From Faecalibacterium prausnitzii (GTDB taxonomy: Bacteria; Bacillota; Clostridia; Oscillospirales; Ruminococcaceae), in the NCBI GenBank assembly GCA_004558805.1, contig SFDE01000001.1:132923-196922 (forward strand): 64,000 nt of DNA. Direction: 5' to 3'. The notes under the pieces are model-generated. The model saw only the letters and a program-made list of their open reading frames with translations, had not been told where the DNA came from and did not search any database. This document shows positions 50,345 through 59,077 of this stretch, piece after piece (position 1 is the stretch's first letter; each line of letters opens with the position of its first letter). Position numbers and translations under genes: made by a program.

Positions 50345-52454
50345 ACTGTTTTTCCAGCTCCTTTCGGGTAAGCTTCAGCACGCAGGGGCGCCCGTGGGGG
50401 CAGAAAGGCGGCACCTCGCCGGAAAGGATCTTTTCTGCCAGTGCCAGCAGCTCCTGCGGAGAGGACCGGTCCCCTGCCTTGATGGCGGCACGGCAGGAGA
50501 TGGAGTGCAGCACCCACTCGGTGTGCTCGTTAAGGGCATCGTGCCCGCCCCGCAGCAGCCGGTCTGCGATCTCCACCAGCAGGCTCTCGGCATTTTTAGG
50601 TTCCACATCGGCAGGCACCGCACGGAGCACCACGGTGCTGCCGCCAAAGTCTGCCACTTCCAGCCCTGCATTTTCCAGCAGGGGGATGTTATCCAGCAGT
50701 GCCTGCTTTTCCTCTGCGGAAAGGTCCACCGTCAGGGGTTCCAACAGCATCTGACTGGGAACATTGCCGTACTGGGCAGCAAGCTTTTCGTAGAGCTGCC
50801 GCTCGTGGGCGGCGTGCTTGTCGATGAGGCACAGCTCATCTCCCCGCTCTGCCAGGATGTAGGTGCGGAATACCTCTCCCACATAGTGCAGCGGTTCCGG
50901 GGCGTCTGCCGTTGGGTCAAAGCCCAGCTGATGAGGAATTTCTTCCTCGGGTGCGGCGGGGGCAGCTTGTGGCTGCTGAGGGGACTGTATCGGCTCTGCG
51001 GCGGCTGTGCCCCACGCCGCCATGCGGTCGCCATGGGAATGGAGTTCTGTTTCATCCTGCTCCGGTTCCACATCCAGCTGAGTCTCCCTTGCTGCCGGGC
51101 GGAAGCTCTGAGGTACAGTGGCTTCCGGCGTCCGGGGGCTGTGGAGGGTCACCACCGGGTCCAGAACATCCTCCGGGCTGCCGCCCCTGCGCCAGCGGGG
51201 GATCACAGGATCCATCGGCTCCGGGCGTTTTTCCTCCGGCACCGCCGCCGGAAAAATCGAAGCCGATACACCGGCGGCAGACCCACGCCCCACGGGCAAA
51301 GCACCCGGGTCTGCCTGCCCGGATATCACTGCAGAAAGCCCTGTAAAGTTAGGTTTCTTTACAGCATTTTCGTTCTTTATATCGTTATCTTTTTGATTTT
51401 TGGCAAGAACGTCCGGTTTGTCCTGCTTTTTCTCCGGTTCAAAGGTGAACAGCCGTTCCCCGGTGCCGGGCTGCGCAAGGGCAAGCTTGACCCCGTGGTA
51501 GACCACGTCAAAGACGTCGTTTTCCCGGGCAAAGCGCACCTCGGTCTTTGCGGGATGCACATTGACATCCACAAGGTCTGCCGGCATTTCCAGCATCAGA
51601 ATGCCGCCGGGGAACTTGCCCTGCATGGTAGTGCCCTTAAAGGCAGTCTCCATTGCTGCCATGATGGTGCGGTTGCGGACATACCGTCCATTGATGTAAA
51701 AATGCTGCATACTGCGGCTGGCGCGGCAGCTCTTGGGCGGGGTGATGAGACCCCGGATCCGGTAGACACTTTCCGATGCGTCCACCCCGATGAGGTCCCG
51801 GCTGAACTCTCTGCCCAGCACCGCATACGCCGCCCCCTGCAGCTGCCCGTCTCCGGGAGTGACATACTGCAGTTTGCCCTCCCGGACAAACTTGATGCTG
51901 ACCTCCGGATGGCTCAGCGCCACGTGGGTGACGGTATCCGAAACAAAGGTACCCTCGCTGGAATCCTTTTTGAGGAACTTCATCCGTGCCGGGGTGTTAT
52001 AAAAAAGATCCCGCACCCGGATGGTGGTACCCACGGCACGTGCCCCCGGTTCCCGAGAGAGTTCTTCCCCGCCCTCGATGCAGTAGACGGTAGCAAACTC
52101 GTCTGCGGCGGTGCGGGTGATCAGTTCCACCCGTGCCACACTGGCAATGGAGGCAAGCGCCTCTCCCCGGAACCCCAGAGTGTGAATGCTGTTCAGGTCC
52201 TCCGGGCTCTGGATCTTACTGGTGGCGTGGCGGATGAAGGCGGTGGAGATGTAGTCCGCCTCGATACCGGTGCCGTTGTCGCTGATCTCGATAAGCTTCA
52301 CGCCGCCGGATTCGATGCTTACCGTCACCTGGGTGGCTCCGGCGTCAATGGAATTTTCCAGCAGTTCCTTTACAACGGATGCCGGACGCTCCACCACCTC
52401 GCCTGCCGCAATCAGTTCCGCCGTATGTTTATCCAGAACATGGATCACAGCCAT
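50328..52454 (-). CDS. mutL: DNA mismatch repair protein MutL
   Basis: A 708-residue GHKL ATPase and nicking endonuclease. N-terminal motifs: ELIAAGEVVERPASVVKELL, ENSIDAGATQ, DNGTGI and GFRGEALASI. A variable Pro-rich linker (about 330-500) follows. The C-terminal domain carries the endonuclease motif DKHAAHERQLYE and CPHGRPCVLKL, so this is the nicking type found where MutH is absent. Starts 39 bp after mutS. Confidence 0.96.
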   Translation of the reverse strand: MAVIHVLDKHTAELIAAGEVVERPASVVKELLENSIDAGATQVTVSIESGGVKLIEISDNGTGIEADYISTAFIRHATSKIQSPEDLNSIHTLGFRGEALASIASVARVELITRTAADEFATVYCIEGGEELSREPGARAVGTTIRVRDLFYNTPARMKFLKKDSSEGTFVSDTVTHVALSHPEVSIKFVREGKLQYVTPGDGQLQGAAYAVLGREFSRDLIGVDASESVYRIRGLITPPKSCRASRSMQHFYINGRYVRNRTIMAAMETAFKGTTMQGKFPGGILMLEMPADLVDVNVHPAKTEVRFARENDVFDVVYHGVKLALAQPGTGERLFTFEPEKKQDKPDVLAKNQKDNDIKNENAVKKPNFTGLSAVISGQADPGALPVGRGSAAGVSASIFPAAVPEEKRPEPMDPVIPRWRRGGSPEDVLDPVVTLHSPRTPEATVPQSFRPAARETQLDVEPEQDETELHSHGDRMAAWGTAAAEPIQSPQQPQAAPAAPEEEIPHQLGFDPTADAPEPLHYVGEVFRTYILAERGDELCLIDKHAAHERQLYEKLAAQYGNVPSQMLLEPLTVDLSAEEKQALLDNIPLLENAGLEVADFGGSTVVLRAVPADVEPKNAESLLVEIADRLLRGGHDALNEHTEWVLHSISCRAAIKAGDRSSPQELLALAEKILSGEVPPFCPHGRPCVLKLTRKELEKQFGRIV

Positions 52455-52493
52455 GGTCTTTCCCTCCCTTATCGGTTATTCTGCCCCACAGGC

Positions 52494-55109
52494 TCAGCCG
52501 TTCAGGCTGCCTTTCAGGGTCTTTTTCAGTTCATACAGGAAATTCAACGCCTCGATGGGGGTCAGGGTCTCCACATCCACCGCTTCCAGCTTTTCCATCA
52601 TTTCGCTGGGCACGGCGGGAGAGTTGTACTCCTGCAGGGCATCAAAATCCATCTGCTCCACCCGGTTTTTGGGGGCGGTGGCTTCCAGAGTCCGCAGCAC
52701 CTCGTGGGCGCGGCGGGTCACAGTACCGGGCAGTCCTGCCAGCTTTGCCACCTCGATGCCGTAGCTGTCATCGGCAGGTCCCCGGACGATGCGCCGCAGG
52801 AAGGTGATGTCCTCTCCCCGCTTTTTGACCGCAATGTTGTAGTTTTTCACCCCGTCCACTTCGCCTTCCAGCTCGGTGAGTTCGTGGTAATGGGTGGCAA
52901 AGAGGGTCTTGCAGCCCAAGCCCTTGGCAGGGTCTGCAATGTGCTCCACCACCGCCCGGGCAATGCTCATGCCATCAAAGGTGGAGGTGCCCCGACCGAT
53001 CTCGTCCAGCACCACAAGGCTCCGGGAGGTCGCCTTTTTGAGGATCTCCGCCACCTCGGTCATCTCCACCATAAAGGTGGACTGCCCCGCCGACAGGTCG
53101 TCCGAAGCACCGATGCGGGTGAAAATGGCGTCCACCACGCCTACATGACACGCCGTGGCAGGCACAAAGGAGCCGATCTGCGCCATCAGAGCGATGAGGG
53201 CATTCTGACGCATATAGGTAGATTTACCTGCCATATTGGGACCGGTGATGATGAGGCAGCGGTCGGTGCCGCAGTTGAGGGTGGTGTCGTTGGGCACAAA
53301 GAGACTGCCCTTGAGCATCTGCTCCACCACCGGGTGGCGTCCCTCGGTAATGGTCAGCACATCGCTGTCATCCACCACGGGGCGGCAGTAGTTGTTCTCC
53401 GCCGCCACCTGTGCCAGCGCCGTGAACACATCCAGCTGTGCCACCGCATTGGCAGTACGCTGGATCCGGTCCAGCTGGGCGCTGATGCCCTCCAGCAGCT
53501 CGCTGAACAGCCTGTGTTCCAGTGCAATAAGCCGCTCGTGGGCGCCAAGGATCTTGCTTTCCAGCTCCTTCAGCTCCTGGGTGATATACCGCTCCCCGGA
53601 GGTCAGAGTCTGCTTGCGGATGTAGGTCTCCGGCACCATGTTCTTGAAGGAGTTGCTGACCTCGATAAAATAGCCGAACACATGGTTGTAGCCGATCTTC
53701 AGCTTGGGGATGCCGGTCTCCTGCCGCAGCCGGGTCTCCAGCTGCGCCAGCACTCCCTTGGTGTTGTCCCGGATGGACCGCAGCTCGTCCACCTCGGCAT
53801 GGTAGCCCCTGGCAATGACACCGCCATCCTTCAGGGTGGAGGGTGCCTCCGGGTCCACGGCGGCGTAGATCCGTGCTTTGATGTCCTCCAGCGGATCGAT
53901 CTGTGCCGCCAGTTCTGCCAGCTCCGGACAGCCGCAGCTTTCTGCCTGCTGACGCAGTACCGGCAGACGGTCGCAGGTCTGCGCCAGAGTGTAGATCTCC
54001 TTGGGGGTGGCGGAGCCGTAGACCGTACGGGTCATGAGCCGCTCAATGTCCAAGATGTAATGCAGCTCCTCGGTCAGGTCTCCCCGGGTCACGGTCTGGC
54101 GCACCAGACTTTCCACCCCGTTGAGCCGGTGGTTGATGAGGACACTGGAGATCAGGGGCTGCTCGATCCAGCTGCGGAGCATCCGCTTGCCCATGGCGGT
54201 GCTGGTCTTATCCAGCACCCACAGCAGGGTGCCCCGCTTTTCCCGTCCACGGAGGGTCTCGGTAAGCTCCAGATTGGCACGGGTCACGGGAGAGAGGCTC
54301 ATGAACTGCGCCTCGTTGTAGCTGATAACCGTCTTGAGCCGCTCCACGCCCTTGATCTGGGTGTCGTGGAGATACTCCAGCAGCGCTGCCATGGCAAACC
54401 GCACCAGACCATCCGGAGCGATGCCGGTGGACTGGATCCATTGCCGCCCAAACTGTGTCTCCAGCGCCGACGCCACCAGCCCCGGGGCATAGCGGTCCTC
54501 TTCCACCAGCTCCACCGAACAGGTCATGTTCTTTTTGATGTAGGTGGTCACCTCCCGGCAGTCCAGCAGCCCGGGGTTCATCAGCACCTCACTGGGGTGG
54601 TAGCGGCAGAGTTCGGTGATCACAGCAGGGGCAATGCGGTCGGCATCCAGCTCGGTGATATGCGCCGTGCCGGTGGAAACGTCCGCAAAGCAGAGACCTG
54701 CCTTTTTGCCCTTGAGGTAGATGCTGGCAATGTAGTTGTTGCGGTCGTCCTGCAGCATACTGCTTTCGATGACCGTGCCGGGGGTCACCACCCGGATGAT
54801 GTCCCGCTTTACCAGCCCCTTTGCCTTTGCCGGGTCCTCCACCTGCTCGCAGATCGCCACCTTGTAGCCCTTGGCAATGAGCCGCGCCACATAGCCCTCG
54901 TAGCTGTGGAAGGGCACGCCGCACATGGGGGCACGCTCCTCCAGACCGCACTGCTTGCCGGTCAGGGTCAGGTCCAGCTCCCGGGATGCGGTGAGCGCAT
55001 CGTCGAAGAACATCTCGTAAAAGTCACCGATGCGGTAGAAAAGGATCTCGTCCTTATGTTGTTTTTTGATTTCCAGATACTGCTGCATCATGGGCGAAAG
55101 CTCTGCCAT
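52494..55109 (-). CDS. mutS: DNA mismatch repair protein MutS
   Basis: An 871-residue mismatch sensor. N-terminal mismatch-binding motif FYEMFFDDA (Phe-x-Glu) near 27-35, core GKRMLRSWIEQPL, Walker A TGPNMAGKSTYMRQ, Walker B LVVLDEIGRGTSTFDG, and FATHYHELTELE. Full length. Order mutS-mutL-miaA as in many Firmicutes. GAGAGG precedes the ATG; no convincing promoter was seen between it and the terminator at 55174. Confidence 0.97.
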   Translation of the reverse strand: MAELSPMMQQYLEIKKQHKDEILFYRIGDFYEMFFDDALTASRELDLTLTGKQCGLEERAPMCGVPFHSYEGYVARLIAKGYKVAICEQVEDPAKAKGLVKRDIIRVVTPGTVIESSMLQDDRNNYIASIYLKGKKAGLCFADVSTGTAHITELDADRIAPAVITELCRYHPSEVLMNPGLLDCREVTTYIKKNMTCSVELVEEDRYAPGLVASALETQFGRQWIQSTGIAPDGLVRFAMAALLEYLHDTQIKGVERLKTVISYNEAQFMSLSPVTRANLELTETLRGREKRGTLLWVLDKTSTAMGKRMLRSWIEQPLISSVLINHRLNGVESLVRQTVTRGDLTEELHYILDIERLMTRTVYGSATPKEIYTLAQTCDRLPVLRQQAESCGCPELAELAAQIDPLEDIKARIYAAVDPEAPSTLKDGGVIARGYHAEVDELRSIRDNTKGVLAQLETRLRQETGIPKLKIGYNHVFGYFIEVSNSFKNMVPETYIRKQTLTSGERYITQELKELESKILGAHERLIALEHRLFSELLEGISAQLDRIQRTANAVAQLDVFTALAQVAAENNYCRPVVDDSDVLTITEGRHPVVEQMLKGSLFVPNDTTLNCGTDRCLIITGPNMAGKSTYMRQNALIALMAQIGSFVPATACHVGVVDAIFTRIGASDDLSAGQSTFMVEMTEVAEILKKATSRSLVVLDEIGRGTSTFDGMSIARAVVEHIADPAKGLGCKTLFATHYHELTELEGEVDGVKNYNIAVKKRGEDITFLRRIVRGPADDSYGIEVAKLAGLPGTVTRRAHEVLRTLEATAPKNRVEQMDFDALQEYNSPAVPSEMMEKLEAVDVETLTPIEALNFLYELKKTLKGSLNG

Positions 55110-55173
55110 GGTTTTCCCTCTCTCCCTCGTTTGGTCCCGTCAGCCGGTTTGTGGTCGGTAACCGCTTTTGCAA

Positions 55174-55205
55174 ACAAAACGCGGTCTGCATTCCACAGCC
55201 GCGTT
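55174..55205 (-). terminator. Terminator after the YlbF/YmcA-like gene
   Basis: Seven-bp stem AACGCGG / CCGCGTT with an 18-nt loop, followed by TTTTGTTTG on the minus strand, 17 bp past the stop at 55222. Confidence 0.6.
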
Positions 55206-55221
55206 CTGCTTTTCGGTGTTA

Positions 55222-55629
55222 TCAGTGGCAGCCGCCGCAGGTGGAACAGCTGCCGGTGCAGGAAGCGGAAGGCTCCTGCACGGTCATGGGATCACCGCCG
55301 TTCATGGCAGTGTTGATGATGGCATCGATGTAGTTGACCAGGTTCTCGCACTCACGCTTTGCCTCGTTGTATGCCACCATACCCTCGTCGCCCATGATCT
55401 GACCATACAGGCTGTTGACCTTTTCGTTCAGCTCGGCGATGCGCTCATCGCTGCGCTCGGTCTTGCCGATCTCGTTGTTCAGATCCATGCGGGCAAGGTT
55501 GAACTCGCCGATCAGGTTCTGCAGCTCCTGATCCTTGTCGTTTGCCCGCCGTGCCTGATCCAGTGCAACGTAGCGGGGGTCGGTCTGCAGTGCCATAGCA
55601 GCACGCTTAAAAAGATCAATGCAATCCAT
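55222..55629 (-). CDS. YlbF/YmcA-family protein with cysteine-rich tail (RicA/RicF-like)
   Basis: A 135-residue helical protein of the YlbF/YmcA family (PF06133; about 1-112). B. subtilis relatives RicA and RicF form a complex with RicT that binds two iron-sulfur clusters, promotes RNase Y cleavages and affects Spo0A phosphorylation. The C-terminus ends with a cysteine cluster (ASCTGSCSTCGGCH), which fits cluster binding but is denser than in the Bacillus proteins. It follows miaB by 59 bp, as ymcA follows ymcB (miaB) in B. subtilis. Confidence 0.82.
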   Translation of the reverse strand: MDCIDLFKRAAMALQTDPRYVALDQARRANDKDQELQNLIGEFNLARMDLNNEIGKTERSDERIAELNEKVNSLYGQIMGDEGMVAYNEAKRECENLVNYIDAIINTAMNGGDPMTVQEPSASCTGSCSTCGGCH

Positions 55630-55688
55630 TTTTGAATTCTCCTTAAATTTAAAAGTATCGTATTTATGCTTTTGCCGGTGTCTTTGCC

Positions 55689-57071
55689 TTACCCGGCAAG
55701 TTCACCCAGCAGAACGGTAGCACGGGCACCGGTGAGCTTTACCTGTGCGTACTGTCCCAGCAGTGCCGGGTCTGCCGCAAACTCTACAGTCAGGTTGTTA
55801 TCCAATCTGCCGGAAAGGCTGCCTTCGGTACGACCGTAGCCTTCCACCAGCACCCGCACCGTCTGCCCCACCTGCGCCTTTACCAGCGCCATGGCAATGT
55901 CGTCCTGCACCTTCAGCAGGCGGCTCATGCGGTCGGTTTTTTCCTTCCGGGGGGTGGGGTCCGGCATTTCTGCCGCCTTGGTGCCGCTGCGCTTGGAGTA
56001 GATAAAGGTGAACAGCTGCATGTAGCCCACCTTCTGCACCAATTCCAGCGTCTTGACAAAATCCTCTTCCGTCTCACCGGGGAAGCCCACGATGATGTCG
56101 CTGGAGAAGGTGATGCCGGGCACGGTCCGGCGAGCGTAGTCGATGAGCTCCAGATACTGCTCCACGGTGTAGTGGCGGTTCATCTCCCGCAGCAGCCGGT
56201 CGGAGCCGCACTGCACCGGCAGATGCAGGTGCTTGCACAGCTTGGGCTGGGCGGCAATGGTGTCGATGAGCTTATGGCTGGCATCCTTGGGGTGGCTGGT
56301 CATAAACCGGATATGGTAGTCTCCGGGCACGGTGCACAGCAGGTTCAGCAGGTCGGAGAAGTCGATCTTTTCTTCCAGACCTTTGCCGTAGCTGTTGACG
56401 TTCTGTCCCAGAAGGGTGATCTCCTTGTAGCCAGCTTCCACCAGCCCCCGGAACTCTGCCAGAATGTCCCCGGGTTTGCGGCTTTTTTCCCGTCCCCGGA
56501 CATAGGGCACGATGCAGTATGTGCAGAAGTTATCGCAGCCATACATGATAGGCAGCCAGGCACGGAACTCACTTTCCCGCCGGATGGGGATATTCTCCAC
56601 GATGACCGGACGCTGTGCCGGGTCCAGCAGCACCCGCTTGTGCTTCTGGAGTTTCTGGGCAATGAGCTGGGGCAGAGTGTCGATCCCGTCCACGCCAAAG
56701 ACCAGATCCACATAGGGGTAGCTCTTTCGGAGCTTTTCCACCACATGCTTCTGGTTTGCCATGCAGCCGCACAGACCGATGATCAGCCCCGGCTTTTTCT
56801 CCTTGAGCCCTTTTAGCGCCCCCACATTGCCAAAGACACGCTGCTCCGCATGTTCCCGCACAGCGCAGGTGTTAAAAAGGATCAGGTCTGCATCCTCGGG
56901 CTTGTCGCAAAGACCGTAGCCGATATCCACCAGCACGCCCTTGATGCGCTCCCCGTCGTTGACGTTCTGCTGGCAGCCATAGCTGTGCACAAAGGCAAGG
57001 GGCGGAGTGTCATAGGCATTGCGCACAAGCTCTGCCGCAATGCTGTTATGTTCAAAGTTAATGTATTCCAA
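55689..57071 (-). CDS. miaB: tRNA-2-methylthio-N6-dimethylallyladenosine synthase
   Basis: A 460-residue radical-SAM methylthiotransferase acting on the MiaA product at A37 of tRNA. N-terminal cluster cysteines in SYGCQQNVND, LFNTCAVREHAE and GLCGCMANQ; radical-SAM triad in CDNFCTYCIVP; C-terminal TRAM domain. Normal length. Driven by the promoter at 57156-57184, after a leader holding a G+C-rich hairpin (about 57086-57117). Confidence 0.96.
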   Translation of the reverse strand: MEYINFEHNSIAAELVRNAYDTPPLAFVHSYGCQQNVNDGERIKGVLVDIGYGLCDKPEDADLILFNTCAVREHAEQRVFGNVGALKGLKEKKPGLIIGLCGCMANQKHVVEKLRKSYPYVDLVFGVDGIDTLPQLIAQKLQKHKRVLLDPAQRPVIVENIPIRRESEFRAWLPIMYGCDNFCTYCIVPYVRGREKSRKPGDILAEFRGLVEAGYKEITLLGQNVNSYGKGLEEKIDFSDLLNLLCTVPGDYHIRFMTSHPKDASHKLIDTIAAQPKLCKHLHLPVQCGSDRLLREMNRHYTVEQYLELIDYARRTVPGITFSSDIIVGFPGETEEDFVKTLELVQKVGYMQLFTFIYSKRSGTKAAEMPDPTPRKEKTDRMSRLLKVQDDIAMALVKAQVGQTVRVLVEGYGRTEGSLSGRLDNNLTVEFAADPALLGQYAQVKLTGARATVLLGELAG

Positions 57072-57155
57072 TCAAAACCATCCTTCTCCGCCGGGCAGAT
57101 GTCCGGTTCCCGGCGGCGAAACTTTTTCCACGTCATTCAGAACATGACTCATTAT

Positions 57156-57184
57156 AGTATACCCTCTTTACTCCCTGCGGGCAA
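57156..57184 (-). promoter_or_regulatory. Promoter of miaB
   Basis: -35 TTGCCC (57179-57184), 17-bp spacer, -10 TATACT (57156-57161) on the minus strand. An overlapping TATAAT lies just downstream. Confidence 0.5.
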
Positions 57185-57203
57185 GAGGGAACACGCAAAT
57201 TTT

Positions 57204-57593
57204 TCACTCTGCAGGCTTCGGTTCCTTTGCGCAGCAATCTGCACAGATACCGATAAGTACCACAGCGCAGTCCTGCACCATGCCTTTCTGGTTGCGCACC
57301 AGCTTCATCACCTGTTTTTCATCCACCTCTGCATCGGTGATACAGCCGCAGACCGTGCAGTACAGGTGACTGTGCCAGGGCAGGGTGTGGTCAAAGCGGT
57401 CCGCCTTGCCAGGGATGGATACCCGGCGCACCCGCCCCGCCTCCACCAGACTGTTCAGGTTGCGGTATACGGTGCCAAGACTCAGCCCCGGACACGCCTT
57501 TGCAGCGGTGTCGTAGATCTCTTCTGCGGTGGGATGGTCGCAGAGTTCCTGTACCGTCTGCATGACCAGCTCCCGCTGTTTAGAATAACGCAT
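57204..57593 (-). CDS. Fur-family metalloregulator (Fur/PerR/Zur)
   Basis: A 129-residue Fur-family repressor. Winged helix (about 1-75: MRYSKQRELVMQTVQE, HPTAEEIYDTA, LSLGTVYRNLNSLVEAGRVR) and a metal/dimerisation domain with HSHLYCTVCG and CADCC (two CxxC structural zinc sites). Metal specificity cannot be read safely; PerR or Fur are the best guesses. The start at 57593 has AGGAG upstream; a longer start at 57623 would overlap rarA. It lies 26 bp downstream of rarA, and a Fur-box-like palindrome stands before rarA at 58984-58998. Confidence 0.88.
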   Translation of the reverse strand: MRYSKQRELVMQTVQELCDHPTAEEIYDTAAKACPGLSLGTVYRNLNSLVEAGRVRRVSIPGKADRFDHTLPWHSHLYCTVCGCITDAEVDEKQVMKLVRNQKGMVQDCAVVLIGICADCCAKEPKPAE

Positions 57594-57619
57594 CTCCTTC
57601 TCCTTTACTCTTGCAGGGA

Positions 57620-58894
57620 TCAAACCTTGTCCTCCCCTTTGATCTTTGCCCAGTAGGACCGTGCCGCCTGCTCTGTTTTGTTGTCCCCGTAGGTGTAGTA
57701 CCGCACATCCTTGATGGCGTCCGGCAGATACTGCTGTTCCACCCAGTGATGCTCATAGCTGTGGGCGTATTTGTAGTTCTGCCCCTTGACCAGTGCATCT
57801 TCCCCGTCGCAGTGCTTGTTCTGCAGCTGCCGGGGAATGGGTCCGGTGCGCCCTGCCTGCACATCCGCAATGGCGGCGTTGATGGCATCGTGGGCGCTGT
57901 TGGATTTGGGGCTGGTCGCCACAAGGATCACTGCATCCGCCAAAGGCAGCCGTGCCTCCGGTAGACCCACCATGTTGGCTGCATCCACTGCCGCCTTGAC
58001 GATGGGGATGATCTGCGGATATGCCAGACCCACATCCTCGCAGGCACAGACCATGAGCCGGCGACAGGCGGAGGGCAGGTCCCCTGCCTCCAGCAGCCGT
58101 GCCAGATAGTGCAGCGCCGCATCCGGGTCCGACCCCCGCATAGACTTCTGGTAGGCGGAGACGATATCATAGTGATCGTCCCCTTCCCGGTCGTAGCGCA
58201 TGGCGGTGCGGCGGGTGACCTGCCGGATCATGTCCAGAGTGATGTGCTTTTCCTGCTCTTCCACCGGGGCGGCAGTCACCGCAAAATCCAGACAGCCCAG
58301 TGCCTTACGAAGGTCTCCGCCAGCGCTTTCGGCAAGGTAGGTGCAGGCGTCCTCATCCATCTGGATCCGGACGTCCTCCCCTTCGGAAAGCTTTTGCAGG
58401 GCGTTGTGAAGCCCCTGTTCCACGTCCGCCGCCGACAGAGACTTGAACTCAAACACAGTGCACCGGGACAGCAGCGCATTATAGATGTAGAAATAGGGGT
58501 TTTCGGTGGTGGAGGCAATAAGGGTCACCGAGCCGTCCTCGATGCACTCCAGCAGGCTCTGCTGCTGCTTTTTGTTCAGGTACTGGATCTCATCCAGATA
58601 CAGCAGGATGCCCCCTGCCCCTGCCAGTGTGCCGATGTCCTTCAGCACTGCCTTGATATCCCCGGTGCCGCAGGAGGTGCCGTTGAGCTTATGCAGGGTC
58701 ATGCCGCTGTTCTCGGCAATGATCCGCGCCACGGTGGTCTTGCCGGTGCCGGAGGGTCCGTAGAAGATCATATTGGGAATGTGCCCGCTTTCGATGGTGC
58801 GCCGGAACACCCGTCCCGGTGCCAGCAGATGCTGCTGCCCGCAGACATCCGCCAGTGTTTTGGGGCGCAGGCGCTGCGCCAGCGGCTGATTCAT
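57620..58894 (-). CDS. rarA: Replication-associated recombination protein A (MgsA/WHIP AAA ATPase)
   Basis: A 424-residue clamp-loader-like AAA+ ATPase acting at stalled forks. It begins NQPLAQRLRPKTLADVCGQQHL, has Walker A FYGPSGTGKTTVA and Walker B LDEIQYLNKKQQQ, the sensor LIASTTENP, and the C-terminal tetramerisation domain (KSMRGSDPDAALHYLARLL). Start 58894: GGAGG lies 9 nt upstream, whereas ATG 58903 sits directly on it. Divergent from nth; co-transcribed with the Fur-family gene. Confidence 0.95.
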   Translation of the reverse strand: MNQPLAQRLRPKTLADVCGQQHLLAPGRVFRRTIESGHIPNMIFYGPSGTGKTTVARIIAENSGMTLHKLNGTSCGTGDIKAVLKDIGTLAGAGGILLYLDEIQYLNKKQQQSLLECIEDGSVTLIASTTENPYFYIYNALLSRCTVFEFKSLSAADVEQGLHNALQKLSEGEDVRIQMDEDACTYLAESAGGDLRKALGCLDFAVTAAPVEEQEKHITLDMIRQVTRRTAMRYDREGDDHYDIVSAYQKSMRGSDPDAALHYLARLLEAGDLPSACRRLMVCACEDVGLAYPQIIPIVKAAVDAANMVGLPEARLPLADAVILVATSPKSNSAHDAINAAIADVQAGRTGPIPRQLQNKHCDGEDALVKGQNYKYAHSYEHHWVEQQYLPDAIKDVRYYTYGDNKTEQAARSYWAKIKGEDKV

Positions 58895-58945
58895 CCGGTC
58901 CATCCTCCTCTCGTTCGGTGCAGGAAATACCCGCTGTTTTCTTTT

Positions 58946-58974
58946 AGTATAGCGCATTTTTCCCCGGAGAACAA
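58946..58974 (-). promoter_or_regulatory. Promoter of rarA and the Fur-family gene
   Basis: -35 TTGTTC (58969-58974), 17-bp spacer, -10 TATACT (58946-58951) on the minus strand, the same hexamers as the ohyA promoter. Confidence 0.65.
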
Positions 58975-58983
58975 GATATTTTC

Positions 58984-58998
58984 TGAAAATGATTCTCA
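58984..58998. promoter_or_regulatory. Fur-box-like palindrome between rarA-fur and nth
   Basis: TGAAAATGATTCTCA matches the 7-1-7 Fur box (TGATAATNATTATCA) at 12 of 14 defined positions. It lies 9 bp upstream of the rarA -35 and 18 bp upstream of the nth -35. This suggests autoregulation of the Fur-family gene and perhaps control of nth. Confidence 0.5.
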
Positions 58999-59016
58999 GA
59001 TACGAGGCGACAAACA

Positions 59017-59045
59017 TTTACAAATTCTGTGAAACATGGTATCAT
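59017..59045 (+). promoter_or_regulatory. Promoter of nth
   Basis: -35 TTTACA (59017-59022), 17-bp spacer, -10 TATCAT (59040-59045) on the plus strand. This places the transcript start about 25 bp before the nth ATG and rules out upstream in-frame starts. Confidence 0.6.
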
Positions 59046-59077
59046 TATTCCAGTCTTTTATAGAAGGGAGAGATAGG

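Noticed and set aside
50223..55316. Very long plus-strand open frame (about 1700 codons) opposite mutL and mutS
   Set aside because: It is antisense to two certain genes and has no family motif. Long antisense frames arise from the G+C-rich third-position bias of the real genes. The same applies to the long plus-strand frames at 8.4-11.2, 29.9-34.0, 37.8-41.7 and 41.5-45.9 kb.
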